Numbered from the stretch's first letter, positions 8,118 through 19,500 are shown. The stretch: 46,228 bases of DNA from Caloramator australicus RC3 (GCF_000297115.1 NZ_CAKP01000129.1:1-46228); one strand, 5' to 3'. Made by a program: numbers and translations. Notes: generated by a model not told the origin, from the letters alone.

Positions 8118-8666
8118 ATGAAGGATTTAGTGATAAAAGCAAGATATGATGAGGCTGCAAAGGAGAAGATTTTAAAGAGTTTTGAACCACTTTTGAAAAA
8201 GTGCTGCAGTTTGTATGTGAAAAATTCGTCGGATTTTGATGATGCAATACAGGAGGGAAGGATTGCCATATTAAAGTGCATAAAAAATTACGATGAAGAT
8301 TCTAATGTTCCCTTTGAGGCTTATGTGAAAAGGGCAGTTTTAAATTCTATAAGGGAATATGCAAGGAAAATAAAAGAGTATATTAGCTTAGATGAAGATC
8401 TAACTGAAGATGGAGAAGATCTTTATGAAATAATTCCAAGCGAGGTTGACATAGAAAATGAAAGGATAAAAAGGGAAGATATAAAAAGATTATACAACGC
8501 TATAAATAATTTAAGCCCTAAGCAAAGAGAGGTTATTTTAGAGCATTTTTTTAATGGGAAATCTATGGTGGAAATTGCAAATAACAGAAGATGCCATTAC
8601 ATGGCTGTTGTAAGACTAAAGGATAGGGCAATTGAAAAACTAAAAAGGGAATTTAACAAGGCTTAA
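8118..8666 (+). CDS. Small sigma-70-family RNA polymerase sigma factor
   Basis: 182 aa from the ATG at 8118 (GGGAGGGG at 8105-8112). Region 2 is visible at about 20-85: FDDAIQEGRIAILKCIKNYD, then VPFEAYVKRAVLNSIREYARK, the core-binding and -10-binding helices. A short acidic linker follows, then region 4 at about 130-180: LSPKQREVILEHFFNGKSMVEIANNRRCHY...LKDRAIEKLKREF, the -35-binding helix-turn-helix. Lacking regions 1 and 3, it resembles ECF-like or UviA/TcdR-type alternative factors of clostridia. No anti-sigma gene is adjacent. Its position between the S-layer-like gene and the surface-protein genes suggests it could control some of them, which is inference. Confidence 0.88.
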   Translation: MKDLVIKARYDEAAKEKILKSFEPLLKKCCSLYVKNSSDFDDAIQEGRIAILKCIKNYDEDSNVPFEAYVKRAVLNSIREYARKIKEYISLDEDLTEDGEDLYEIIPSEVDIENERIKREDIKRLYNAINNLSPKQREVILEHFFNGKSMVEIANNRRCHYMAVVRLKDRAIEKLKREFNKA

Positions 8667-8964
8667 AAAATTCAATAATTTTTTGCATTGAAATAAAAAT
8701 TTTTAGCTTGTTATTGGAAAATTTTGCGATAAATTATGCTTTATTTTTTTGTAAGTTTGGGATATTATTATTCATAAAGATAAATATGGATATTAATAGA
8801 AATTAACATAATTGTTACCATTTTGTTACCATAACGATAGTAAAATTAACTAAATTAAAATTAGAATGTTATGCCATTTAGATTCCTCTAAATGGCTTTA
8901 ACTTAATATAAAGGGGGTGTTTAAAATTAATTCAATCTTTAATCAAAATAAAGGGAGGGGTTTC
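8667..8964 (+). promoter_or_regulatory. Leader of the subtilase gene: direct repeats and a stable hairpin
   Basis: A tandem TTGTTACCA (8812-8820 and 8823-8831, 11-bp period, one helical turn) looks like a regulator site. A perfect 10-bp hairpin GCCATTTAGA-TTCC-TCTAAATGGC (8873-8896) sits about 55 nt before AAGGGAGGGG (8949-8958) and the start. The hairpin has only three T after it, so it is more likely a leader structure than a terminator. Confidence 0.5.
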
Positions 8965-11900
8965 ATGAAATTTAAAAGATTATTAAGCTATGTTTTATCC
9001 TTCTTGCTTATTTTTAGCCTATTTAATTTTAATGTAAAAGCACAAAATGGGAAGCTAAATATCGACGTAAAGAAATTTGTAAAGCAAAACCTTGTAAATG
9101 TTAAGGATGTTGATGAGCAAAGGGCACTTTATCAGAAGTTTGGCGGGGAATTCAATGACAATATAACAGAAAATAAAATTGACGATAAAGATCTTGTTAG
9201 AGTTATAGTAGAGCTTCAAGATCCTTCAGCAGTTGAAATAATTAAAAATCAAAAGCTATCAATGAAGGAGCTTTCAAAGGTTGAAAAGAACGTAGAAAAG
9301 AGCCAAGCTGCTGTAATTGAAAAGGCAAAAGCCTATGGTAAGATAAGACATGTTTACAGGAATGTTATTAACGGATTTAGCATGACAGTTGCCTATGGGG
9401 AGATTGATGAGCTTAAGAAAATACCAGGGGTTAAAAAGGTTACAGTTGCAAATATCTATTATCCAGATATAAACTATGCAAGGGATATAACAAAGGCAAC
9501 TCAAGTTTGGCAACAATTTGGCCTTAAAGGCGAAGGCATGGTAGTTGCAATAGTTGATACAGGAATAGATTACAGGCACAAGGATATGAAGCTTACAGAT
9601 CCAAGTAAGGCAAAACTTAATAAGGAGTTAGTTGAATCATTAGGTGGTCCAGGAAAGTTCTATACTGATAAGGTTCCTTATGGTTATAACTTTGCCGATT
9701 TAAACGATGAAGTTATTGATACAACCTCAAGCATGCATGGAATGCACGTTGGTGGAATAGTTGCTGCAAATGGTGATGTTAAAGGTGTTGCACCTGAAGC
9801 ACAGCTACTTGCAATGAAGGTTTTCTCAAATAACCCAGAACTTAGGGGTGCATATACCGATGACATTGCAGCAGCAATAGATGATTCCGTAAAACATGGC
9901 GCTGATGTTATAAACATGAGCTTAGGTTCAACTGCAGGATATATAATGCCTGATGACCCAGAACAAAGGGCAATTAAAAATGCTACAGATGCAGGTGTTG
10001 TTGTAGTAGTTTCAGCAGGAAACTCATACTATTCAACATATAGTTATCCAGCATATGCACAGGACCCAGACATCGGTCTTGTTGGTTCCCCAGGGCTTTT
10101 CCCAGATACACTTCAGGTTGCATCATCAGAAAATACAACACAAACACTTCCTGCAATGGACTATAAGGCAGGAGAAGAGCAGGGTGTAATAGGTTATACA
10201 ACTTCTGAAATAGACCCATACGGCGTCTTAAAAGGAGAATATGAATTAGTTTACTGCGGACTTGGGAGAACTACAGATGTTGCAAATCTTGATTTAACTG
10301 GAAAAATAGCTTTAATAGAAAGAGGAGCAATAACATTTATAGAAAAGAAGTTAAACGCACAGGCAAGAGGTGCTATTGGAGTAATTGTATATAACAGCGT
10401 ATCTGGTGGAGACACTTATATAAACATGGCAACTGACCCAAGAGTAGTTATTCCTGCAATATTTATAAAAAGAAGCGATGGATTAAAGCTACTTAATCTT
10501 ATTCAAAATGGAGTTAAGGTTTCATTTAAGGGTAAGATTGCAAGCACGCCAAATGTAAACGCTGGAAGAATGTCTGGCTTCTCATCATGGGGACTTGCAC
10601 CAGACCTTACATTTAAACCAGATATTACTGCGCCAGGAGGACAAATTTACTCAACTGTCAATGATAATTCTTATGAAACGATGAGTGGAACTTCAATGGC
10701 GGCTCCCCATGCATCAGGTGCAGTTGCTTTGGTTGTTCAATATCTAAAGCAAAATAGTCCGAATTTATCAGGACGAGAACTTGTTGAAAGGGCAAAGATC
10801 CTTTTAACAAACTCAGCTATCCAGCTTTTAGACCCATCAACAAAAACTACACCAAAGCTTCCATATCTTCCAAGAAAACAGGGTGCAGGACTTATCCAAA
10901 TAGATAAGGCTCTTAGCACAAAGGCATACGTTGTTGGAGAAGATGGAAAGGCTGTAATATCCCTTAAGGACTTTGAAGGTAATAGGACATTTAAGATAAA
11001 AGTAACTAATTTTGGAACTGAAGCTTTGACCTTTAATGTTAGCGATAAATATGGAGTAATGACAAACTTTAAGTCGAATTCATATATCTATCCTTATGCA
11101 ATGCCTTTAACTGGTGCTGCATTAACATTTAGCCAAAATGAAATTACAGTAGACCCGGGTGAGACAAAGGAAATTGAAGTTACTGTTAAAATTCCAGAAA
11201 CTACATCAAAGAATATATTTGTAGAAGGATTTATTACTCTAGAGAGTGCAAATAACCCAACCCTTACAATTCCTTATGTTGGATTCTACGGAAAGTGGGA
11301 TGAGCCAAGAATATTAGACTCACCTATGTGGGAAGCAGATACTTATTATGGTGAAGCTGCTCTAATAGATGGAGAAGGTTATTACCTCGGGCAAGTTGGA
11401 GTAGATAACTATGGACACCCAATAATTGACCCAGAAAAGATTTCAATCTCAACTAATGAAGATGCTATGTTTAGAAGCCTGCTTCCTGTCCTTTCATTCT
11501 TAAGAAATGCAAAGGAATTTAAACTCCAGATATTAGATGAAAATAAAAATCTTTTAAGGGAAATTGCAACGGACATTTTCATTAGAAAGAACTATGCATC
11601 ATCTTCAACAAGAAAGATTTACGCAAACTGGCTCTGGGATGGAATGCTCTATGATGGAAAGGGCAATTTCTATCCAGCAAAGGAAGGAAATTATATCTTA
11701 AGGGCAATGGCTAAGGTTGACTACATGGATGCTAAGTGGCAGGAGCTTTTGATCCCATTTAAGATAGATAATACTTATCCAGCATTAAGTGTAAAGGCAA
11801 AGAAGATAGATGGTAATTTATTTGAATTCGACTTTACAGGAAGCCAAGATAATGTTGGAATATACCAGTATGTTGTATTTAGAAATGAATATGATCAAAA

Positions 11901-14481
11901 TCCTGTGTTTGTAGAAGGAAGTCAAAGTAAAGTTCAACTTGAATTACCAGGAATTAAAAACGATTGTTTAGTTTTTGCAATAGACTTTGCAGGAAATGTA
12001 ACAGGCTCTTTAGTAAAGATAGATAACGATGTTATAAGATTTACTGAAGTTCCAAACTTTGTTTCAAATAATCCAAGCCCTACAGTTAAGTTTGAAGTAA
12101 ATGAGATGATCAGTAACTTAGTTGATCATTTTGAGGTTGAAGTAATAGACAATTTAATAGGCCAAGCTATTGTTGAAAAGAAGTCAATAGAAACTAGCAC
12201 AGAATATACAGTTGAGTTGCAGGATGGAAACTACACATTAAAGGTTTATGCTTATGATGCAACAGGAAAGGTAATAGGACAAAATGAAACGAGCTTTGTT
12301 ATCGATACAACAAAGCCAGTTGTAACAATAACAAATGCAGAAGGAAACGTTGTTGTTAACGATACAAGAGAATATTATGATCTTGAATTTAAAGTAAAAG
12401 AGCTAACACCATATAAGGTTTACGTAAACGGACAGCTATTTGATGATAATTATACAGGATATGAATTAAGAGAAAATGTTCATGTATATTCAGTCAAACT
12501 AAATGAAGGAGATAATAGGGTTGAAATCAAAGTAGTTGATGAGCTTGGTAATGTAGAAACAAAAGAGGTAGTTATAACTAAAGTAATTGAAAGACCTACG
12601 ATAATAGTTAATCAAGTTAATGGAGGATATCCTGTTTCAGGAAAGACTGTATTGATTACAGGAAAGGTTATTTATAAACAAGGGGAAAAGGTGGCAGTTT
12701 TAATTAATGATGAAGTAGCTACAGTAGACGACGAAGGTAACTTTGCAAAGGAAATTACATTGTCTAATTATGGTGTAAATCAGGTAGAAATATTTGCAAA
12801 GGTAAAGAATGTAAATACTGTGGAATATATAAACGTAAATGCTTCACCCATTAATTGTGAAAGATATGTTTTATCTAATGCTTCAAATTTAGAATTAAAG
12901 GCTAATATATTAGATAAAGAACAAATTACTAAAATAGAAACCTTCATGGATGGAAGAAAACTTGAAGAATATGACGTGATGAGCATGGAAGATAATGCCT
13001 TGAATATTTCCTTGAAGGATTTGTTTAAGGGATTAAACAGATTAGATATCATAATTACTATGAAGAATGGAGTTGTTGCAGACTATATAGATATATTAGT
13101 AGATAAAGATGCACCATCAGTTACAGTATTTGATGAGTTTGGTAACGCCCTTAAGAATGTTCCGCTTTACAACACAAATACAGTAAAGATTATGGGCTTT
13201 GTAGCAGAAGAGGTTAAGTATTTGAAGATAAACGGTGAAAAAGTTGAATTAAAGGATGAATCCTTTGAAAAGATATTGACCTTAAATGAAGGATTGAATA
13301 AAATAGCCTTTACATTAGAGGATCTTGCAGGAAACAAGAATGAATATGCATACAGGGTTTACTGCGACACTCAAAAGCCGATCATTGAAATGATTAGTTC
13401 AACAAAGGATAAGGTATTAGTTGATGATACATTAGAACTTAAGTTTAAAGCAATAGACAATGTTTATGGATATAGAGTATATGTAAATGGAAACCAAGTT
13501 GATACAGTAGAAAGCGAAGTTGGAGATGGCGCAGCTAAGGAGCATACAATAAATGTTAATGCTATAGATGGAGAAGGAAAGGTTATAATAAGCGTTGTTG
13601 ACTATGCAGGAAATGTAGCGGTTAAAGAAATTACAACCTATAAGAATATCCAAAAGCCAGTTATACTTGAGGATGGGTATTTTGATAGGGCTTTGGCAGA
13701 GGATGTTGTAGTTGCTGTAGTATATCCAAAGGAAAACACATTTGAATTACAAAATATTAAATATGGTGAATTACAACTTGAAAAAGACAAGGATTATGTT
13801 GTTGATAATGGTCAAATAATTTTAAAGAAGGAATTTTTAAAACAAATGACAAAGGGAGAAAACGAATTTAAGTTAATATTTAACAACGATTATGAATTAT
13901 CATATAAAGTCGTTGTAGTTGATGCTAGATCAAATAATACTAACTTAAGTTCTATATCCATTAATGGAAAAGCATTAGAAGGATTCAATCCAGAAAAATT
14001 TGAATATGTTTATGAAGTAAATCCGTTTAAGACTTATACAGTAGCAGCTCAAGCTGCAGACGAAAAAGCAAAAGTTGAAATTACGCAAGCAGTTTCTATA
14101 GAAGGCGAAGCTATAATTAAGGTAATAGCAGAAGATGAAACAGAAGCAGTTTACAAGATCAAGTTCATCATTCCAATACAGCTTACTGTAGAGGATAAAG
14201 AATTCAAAGCAGGAGAAGATGCAAAGGTTATTGTAAAAGCAAAAAATAATGGTGTTAATATTAAGACAGTTACATTAATAGTAGGAGTATATGATAAGAA
14301 CGGAAAACTTGTTCATCTTGTATTTGGAAACTATAATGTAAAACCAGATGAAACAATAGACATGGGTGCTAACTTGTCAACAAAGGCAGAATACAAGGAT
14401 TACACATTAAAGGTATTTGTATGGGATAATGAAAATGACATGAACCCACTATCAAAGGTATTAGAATATAAAATCAAATGA
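8965..14481 (+). CDS. Large cell-surface subtilisin-like serine protease (S8) with PA domain
   Basis: 1838 aa from the ATG at 8965 (AAGGGAGGGG before it; an upstream GTG at 8917 is less likely). Order: signal peptide (about 1-27), I9-type propeptide (about 75-165), S8 catalytic domain with D198 (VVAIVDTGID), H258 (MHGMHVGGIVA) and S577 (GTSMAAPH). A PA domain (about 430-520, GKIALIERGAITFIEKK) is inserted between His and Ser, as in lactocepin and C5a peptidases. A Fn3-like region follows, then many Ig-like repeats, a cadherin-like domain (about 1655-1730, NTNLSSISINGKALEGFNPE) and a C-terminal ~95-residue domain ending FVWDNENDMNPLSK that recurs in the protein at 16595. No LPXTG or SLH. It probably degrades extracellular proteins for amino-acid fermentation or matures surface proteins. 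Confidence 0.93.
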   Translation: MKFKRLLSYVLSFLLIFSLFNFNVKAQNGKLNIDVKKFVKQNLVNVKDVDEQRALYQKFGGEFNDNITENKIDDKDLVRVIVELQDPSAVEIIKNQKLSMKELSKVEKNVEKSQAAVIEKAKAYGKIRHVYRNVINGFSMTVAYGEIDELKKIPGVKKVTVANIYYPDINYARDITKATQVWQQFGLKGEGMVVAIVDTGIDYRHKDMKLTDPSKAKLNKELVESLGGPGKFYTDKVPYGYNFADLNDEVIDTTSSMHGMHVGGIVAANGDVKGVAPEAQLLAMKVFSNNPELRGAYTDDIAAAIDDSVKHGADVINMSLGSTAGYIMPDDPEQRAIKNATDAGVVVVVSAGNSYYSTYSYPAYAQDPDIGLVGSPGLFPDTLQVASSENTTQTLPAMDYKAGEEQGVIGYTTSEIDPYGVLKGEYELVYCGLGRTTDVANLDLTGKIALIERGAITFIEKKLNAQARGAIGVIVYNSVSGGDTYINMATDPRVVIPAIFIKRSDGLKLLNLIQNGVKVSFKGKIASTPNVNAGRMSGFSSWGLAPDLTFKPDITAPGGQIYSTVNDNSYETMSGTSMAAPHASGAVALVVQYLKQNSPNLSGRELVERAKILLTNSAIQLLDPSTKTTPKLPYLPRKQGAGLIQIDKALSTKAYVVGEDGKAVISLKDFEGNRTFKIKVTNFGTEALTFNVSDKYGVMTNFKSNSYIYPYAMPLTGAALTFSQNEITVDPGETKEIEVTVKIPETTSKNIFVEGFITLESANNPTLTIPYVGFYGKWDEPRILDSPMWEADTYYGEAALIDGEGYYLGQVGVDNYGHPIIDPEKISISTNEDAMFRSLLPVLSFLRNAKEFKLQILDENKNLLREIATDIFIRKNYASSSTRKIYANWLWDGMLYDGKGNFYPAKEGNYILRAMAKVDYMDAKWQELLIPFKIDNTYPALSVKAKKIDGNLFEFDFTGSQDNVGIYQYVVFRNEYDQNPVFVEGSQSKVQLELPGIKNDCLVFAIDFAGNVTGSLVKIDNDVIRFTEVPNFVSNNPSPTVKFEVNEMISNLVDHFEVEVIDNLIGQAIVEKKSIETSTEYTVELQDGNYTLKVYAYDATGKVIGQNETSFVIDTTKPVVTITNAEGNVVVNDTREYYDLEFKVKELTPYKVYVNGQLFDDNYTGYELRENVHVYSVKLNEGDNRVEIKVVDELGNVETKEVVITKVIERPTIIVNQVNGGYPVSGKTVLITGKVIYKQGEKVAVLINDEVATVDDEGNFAKEITLSNYGVNQVEIFAKVKNVNTVEYINVNASPINCERYVLSNASNLELKANILDKEQITKIETFMDGRKLEEYDVMSMEDNALNISLKDLFKGLNRLDIIITMKNGVVADYIDILVDKDAPSVTVFDEFGNALKNVPLYNTNTVKIMGFVAEEVKYLKINGEKVELKDESFEKILTLNEGLNKIAFTLEDLAGNKNEYAYRVYCDTQKPIIEMISSTKDKVLVDDTLELKFKAIDNVYGYRVYVNGNQVDTVESEVGDGAAKEHTINVNAIDGEGKVIISVVDYAGNVAVKEITTYKNIQKPVILEDGYFDRALAEDVVVAVVYPKENTFELQNIKYGELQLEKDKDYVVDNGQIILKKEFLKQMTKGENEFKLIFNNDYELSYKVVVVDARSNNTNLSSISINGKALEGFNPEKFEYVYEVNPFKTYTVAAQAADEKAKVEITQAVSIEGEAIIKVIAEDETEAVYKIKFIIPIQLTVEDKEFKAGEDAKVIVKAKNNGVNIKTVTLIVGVYDKNGKLVHLVFGNYNVKPDETIDMGANLSTKAEYKDYTLKVFVWDNENDMNPLSKVLEYKIK

Positions 14482-14508
14482 TTGGAAGGTCTCCTTCCAA
14501 TCATTTGA
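14474..14508 (+). terminator. 16-bp perfect hairpin overlapping the subtilase stop codon
   Basis: TCAAATGATTGGAAGG (14474-14489) and its exact inverse (14493-14508) around TCT. The TGA stop (14479-14481) lies in the 5' arm. No T-run follows, so it may be an imperfect terminator or an mRNA 3'-end stabiliser between two co-transcribed surface genes. Confidence 0.6.
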
Positions 14509-14531
14509 TAATTTAAAAAGGAGGCTTTGGG

Positions 14532-16469
14532 ATGAAAAGAAGGCTGTTCCCCATTTTTCTAATGGTTGCATTTTTAATTTCTAATTTATTTTTGAAAAGT
14601 GCAGCTGCAGCACAAACTAAGGTAAATATTACAGGGTTAAATCAGGAGTATGTCCAGGGATCTTCGCCTACGCTTTACTTAACAACTACGGGTGTTAAAG
14701 GTAATGTTAGATATAATGTTTTATTAGTGGATTTAGTTTCCGGGAAAAAGATCGATTTAACGAAAGGATATTCAAAACCTATAAAAAGCAATATAAAATA
14801 TTCAGTTAAACTACCAAAATTAGACAATGGATATTATAGGGTATTTGCCTATGTAAAAGGTGAAAAGAGTAAGACCAAATATGATGGTTATGCTTATAAA
14901 CAATTTATGGTTTTTGTTAAAGACATGAACATATCTAAGACTGGGAATTATGGTTCAAACAATGAAAAATATTTCCAAACTGTTAAGGGAAATATAAATA
15001 TAACTGGAAATAATGTTATTTATAATAATGCAGTAGTTTTTAAAGATGTATTTGTAAAAGGAGATAACGTAACTTTAAATAATGTGAAAATCGAAGGTAA
15101 ACTTGTATTAGATCCGGGAAAATATGGAAAGGCTTATTTAAATAACATTTCAGCAAAAGAAATTGAGGTTTTATCAGGGGCTAGTGAAAGTATATATTTA
15201 AACAACGTATTTGCTGATGAACTTAAAGTAGAAGCAGAAAATAAAGTTAGAATTGTGACAGATCAAAAAACAAATTTAAATAAAGTTTTTATTCAAAGTG
15301 CATTAATATTTGAAAATAAGGATGCCAATATAGGGAATGTTGAAGTTAATACAATAGATGATAATATTGTTGAATTTAGAGGTAATTTTGATACAGAAGT
15401 AAAGGTAACAAGTAGTGCTTATATAAAAACATCAGAAAACTCCTTAATTAAAGAAATTAAATTAGTTCCAGAAAATTCAAAATCAAATATTATACTTGAA
15501 GCAAATATTAAGAATTTAACTATATCTAAAGATTCAGCATTAGAAATAAAGAAAAATAGCAACATAGAAGATGCTATAAAGGTTGAGGCAAATGCAACTA
15601 TAAAGGCGGATAAAGAAGCAAAAATCAATAAAATTGAAATTACTGGTGCAAACAAAAATGTGAAAATAGAGGCAAAAGTTGATACATTAGAGATAAAGGC
15701 TGAATCTAAAATTGAACTTGTAAATGTAGAAGTTAAAACATTAGTTGCATCGTCTAAGGGTGAAGTTTTGACAAATAAAGAAACAAAAATAGAAAAGATA
15801 GAAGGAAGTAAAAAGGATGAAGTCAAAGTAAGTGGAGAGGGACAATTAGCAAGTAAAGACAAAGACAGCAAGGAGGATAATCAATCAAGCGGCGGAACAA
15901 CTGGTGGTTCAACTGGAGGAACAACAGGAGGTCCATCAGGTGGATCTACTGGAGGGACAACAGGGGGCACTCCTGTTATAATACCAGTTTCATCAATTGA
16001 TTTTGATGAGATAGGAGTTGTTTTAAATAAAAATGATGAATTAAATCTTAACTGTATTGTTCATCCATTAACAGCTACAGATAAAAGGATAACATGGGAC
16101 TCTGATAATATTGACGTTATAAGTGTTTCAAATGGTAAAGTTAATGCAAAGGCAGTCGGAGAGGCCACAATTACAGCAAAGACTTTGGATCAAAAGGTAA
16201 AAAAATCTCTAAAGATTAAGGTTGTAGATTCAGGCATATCTTTAATTGTAAAGAAGGAATCAGGAAAAATTTCTTTCTTAGTAAAAAGTGCTTATGATAA
16301 CGATATTATTACCATGAAAGTTCTTCAGGATGGCAATATAAAATATATAGATCAGATTCAGACAGGTAAAAATTACAGTAAAGTATCTACAATGTTAGAT
16401 AAGGGTAAATATATTGTTTATGTAAAGGGATTAAACTCTGATATTATTTCAATTGAATTTGAATATTAA
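14532..16469 (+). CDS. Repetitive secreted surface protein with C-terminal Big_2 domain
   Basis: 645 aa, ATG after AAAAGGAGG. Signal peptide about 1-28 (SAAAAQ). Residues ~30-135 form a beta-rich domain. From about 140 to 440 short repeats with alternating Asn/Val/Ile/Lys (NITGNNVIYNNAVVFKDVFV, VKGDNVTLNNVKIEG, AKEIEVLSGASESIYLNNV) suggest a right-handed beta-helix or polymer-like fold. A Gly/Ser/Thr linker (about 452-483, GGTTGGSTGG type) leads to a Big_2 Ig-like domain (about 487-568, VSSIDFDEIGVVLNKNDEL...ITWDSDNIDVISVSNGKVNAKAVGEATITA) and a short final beta domain. No anchor motif is visible. It is likely an S-layer-associated or adhesive protein. The gap to the subtilase is 50 nt and the two may share a transcript. 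Confidence 0.8.
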   Translation: MKRRLFPIFLMVAFLISNLFLKSAAAAQTKVNITGLNQEYVQGSSPTLYLTTTGVKGNVRYNVLLVDLVSGKKIDLTKGYSKPIKSNIKYSVKLPKLDNGYYRVFAYVKGEKSKTKYDGYAYKQFMVFVKDMNISKTGNYGSNNEKYFQTVKGNINITGNNVIYNNAVVFKDVFVKGDNVTLNNVKIEGKLVLDPGKYGKAYLNNISAKEIEVLSGASESIYLNNVFADELKVEAENKVRIVTDQKTNLNKVFIQSALIFENKDANIGNVEVNTIDDNIVEFRGNFDTEVKVTSSAYIKTSENSLIKEIKLVPENSKSNIILEANIKNLTISKDSALEIKKNSNIEDAIKVEANATIKADKEAKINKIEITGANKNVKIEAKVDTLEIKAESKIELVNVEVKTLVASSKGEVLTNKETKIEKIEGSKKDEVKVSGEGQLASKDKDSKEDNQSSGGTTGGSTGGTTGGPSGGSTGGTTGGTPVIIPVSSIDFDEIGVVLNKNDELNLNCIVHPLTATDKRITWDSDNIDVISVSNGKVNAKAVGEATITAKTLDQKVKKSLKIKVVDSGISLIVKKESGKISFLVKSAYDNDIITMKVLQDGNIKYIDQIQTGKNYSKVSTMLDKGKYIVYVKGLNSDIISIEFEY

Positions 16470-16498
16470 AATTTTATATTATATCGACAAATAAAAGA

Positions 16499-16530
16499 TA
16501 AAAGGGTGGCAAAAATTCCACCCTTTTTAT
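16499..16530 (+). terminator. Intrinsic terminator
   Basis: AAAGGGTGG (16501-16509) / CCACCCTTT (16518-16526) followed by TTTATT. Confidence 0.88.
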
Positions 16531-16594
16531 TCCCTTTTAAATTGTAAAATTAATCTTTTTTCAATTTTTTGAAAATCATGAAAGGTGGGGGAAA

Positions 16595-19500
16595 ATGAGT
16601 TTTAGAAAAACACATAAAAATATAATTTCGCTTTTTATGGTAATGCTTTTAGTATTATCAAATTTCAATCTTGCTTTCAAGAATAAAGTCTTTGCCCAAA
16701 CAGGTCCAGAGCTTTTGATCACAGAGATTATGGTAAGGGCACAATCAGGGACAGACCCCTATGAATTCATTGAAGTTTACAACAACACAAATGTCCCAAT
16801 CGATATTAAGGATTATAAGTTTAATTATCCTTCATCTGATATCGATGTTTCAAAGATAATACAACCTAAAGAGGTATTGGTAATTTGTTCAACTAGCACA
16901 ACTACACTGGCTGATTTCAATGCGTTTTACGGAACAAATTTAACAGAAGATCAATTTGTAAACTTTAAGATAACAGCAGGAATAAGTAATACTCCACCAA
17001 AAACAATTGTTCTTGCAAAGGATACAGGTGAAGAAGTATGTAGGGCAACATATAATTCCGGAGATTTTGATATAAAACTCAGCACAACATATAAATATCC
17101 AGAAACAGGCATTGACATGATTTTACTTGGACAAAAACAACAACCGACACCAGGCTTTGTTTTCCCAAACCAAGTTCCATTGGATCAAAATTCAGATATA
17201 CAGGCACCAACAATTACACACACGCCTATTACAGAGGCGGATAACACGAATGACCTAATAATAAGTGCGAATATTACAGATGATGTTCAAATATCAAATG
17301 CAAAGGTATACTACAGAAAAGTTGGAGACACTGCATATAAGAGTATAAGCATGCAAAAGAATAACGATTTATACACTGCTGTTATTCCAAAATCAGAGCT
17401 TTCAACGCAAGGTATTGAGTATTATATAGAGGCAAGTGATGGAATAAATACTGTAACTTATCCAAGCGATATAAATAATCCTTTAAAGGTAGTTATTAAA
17501 GAAGTTGATAATGTTCAGCCTAAGGTATCCATTATATCACCGCAAAGTGGTGAGTGGATTGAAAATAAAAGGCCACAAATAAGCGCAACAATTGAGGATA
17601 GCAGTGGATTAGATTTAACTACTTTAAAAATATATATAGATAACGTAGACGTTACTGATAAGACAAATTTAACCTATGAGGACGTTGAGCCTAAAAAATT
17701 TATTAAATTAGAATATAATCCAGCGGAAGATTTAGCTGAAGGAGAACATGTAGTAAGAATATTTATAAGGGATTTGTCTTCTTTAAAAAATGCTGCTGAT
17801 TTTACTTGGAATTTTTATATTGGTCAAGAAACCTATAATTTATACTTCGGTCAAATTCATGCCCATACGAACTATTCAGACGGGTTAGGCACTCCAGAAG
17901 AGGCATATGATTATGCCAAAAATGTTGCAAAGGCAGACTTTTTTGCAATAACTGATCACTCTAATTCATTTGATAATGATACGCAAGCTACTATACTTGA
18001 TGGTTCAGCAAGCAGTGAATGGAGACAGCTCCATCAAATAGCAGACCAGTATAATGAGGATGGGAAATTTGTAGCAATAGCTGCATATGAAATGACCTGG
18101 AGCGGTTCGACAGGTGGTTGGGGACATATTAACACCTTTAATACTCCAGGTTTTTTATCAAGAAACAGCAGAATAAACAACAAGGCAGTTGACCTTAAGA
18201 TGTATTACGATGAACTTAAAAAGGTTCCTCAATCTATATCTCAATTTAATCATCCTGGCCCAACTTATGGTGATTTTGCAGATTTTGGATATTATGATCC
18301 GGATATAGATAAATTAATAACCTTGATTGAAGTCGGAAACGGGGAAGGAGCAGTAAGATCAAGCGGTTATTTCCCAAGCTATGAATTCTATACAAGAGCC
18401 CTTGATAAGGGGTGGCATCTTGCACCTACAAACAATCAGGATAACCATAAAGGAAATTGGATATTAGCTAATACAGCAAGAACAGTAGCTCTAGCAAAGA
18501 ATTTAACAAGGGATGATATCTATGATGCCTTTAGAAATATGCGCGTTTATGCAACGGAAGACAATAATTTAAGGATAGTTTATAAGGTAAATAATAAATA
18601 TATGGGGACAATTTTAAACAATCCCGATAAGCTAAATTTTAACATTAGCATTCAGGACCCTGATTTAAATGATAAAATTGGCAAGGTATCAATTATAGCG
18701 AACGGTGGAATAGTAGTTACATCAAAATATTTTGATTCAAACACTGCAGAGTGGAATTTTACTTTAAATCCAAAATACAGTTATTACTATGTTAGAGTAG
18801 ATCAAGAGGATTTAGATATTGCTGTTACGGCACCGGTTTGGACTTCAGATGTTGTTCCTGTTGGCTTATCATCAGTTAAATCAAATTTAAAACTTGCTGA
18901 AACTAATAAACCTGTGACAATTGATGCGGTAGTTTACAATAATTCAACTACATCAATTTCAAATGTTAAAGTTGAATTTTATAGGGATGAGATAAAGGAC
19001 GAAAATAAAATTGATGAAAGGATTATTACAAATTTAAATGCTGGCTCAACAGGATTAGCAAGCATTAATTGGACATCTAGCCAGGAAGGCAAATACACAA
19101 TTTATGCAAAAGCCACGATAAATTATGGTGGAGTAGATAAAACATTCACATCTAGCACTGTAGTTGAGTTTATTGCACCAGAAAATGCTGTAAAGGTAGT
19201 AATTGATGCAGGACATTATAATCAATATGTAAGTGGAGATTACAAAGGAAAAGTTACGAAGTTTAAGTCTATGTTAGAGGATAGAAAGGTAATAGTTTAC
19301 GAAGATTATGATGGACTAACTGATTCTGACTTAGAAGGAGTTAGGTTATTAGTATTGACAGATCCTCAAAGCAAGGATAACGCAAGTTATAATCTTTACA
19401 AGTCAAATTATACGGATGCAGAGATAGAGGTTATTAAAAGATTTGTTCAAAATGGAGGATCAGTAATTATTACATCAAGGGCAGACTATAATGACATAGG

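Noticed and set aside
8672-8696. Terminator after the sigma-factor gene
   Set aside because: TTCAAT/ATTGAA is only 6 bp with a 10-nt loop and no proper T-run after it.
15419-15871. 150-codon minus-strand frame across the surface-protein gene
   Set aside because: Mirror of the repetitive Lys/Val/Ile-rich codons; no start site and no independent signal.
15884-15980. Possible CRISPR or tandem repeat
   Set aside because: The repetition is the coding of a Gly/Ser/Thr linker with no spacers. The AAAWGTCA units elsewhere are also not CRISPR repeats.
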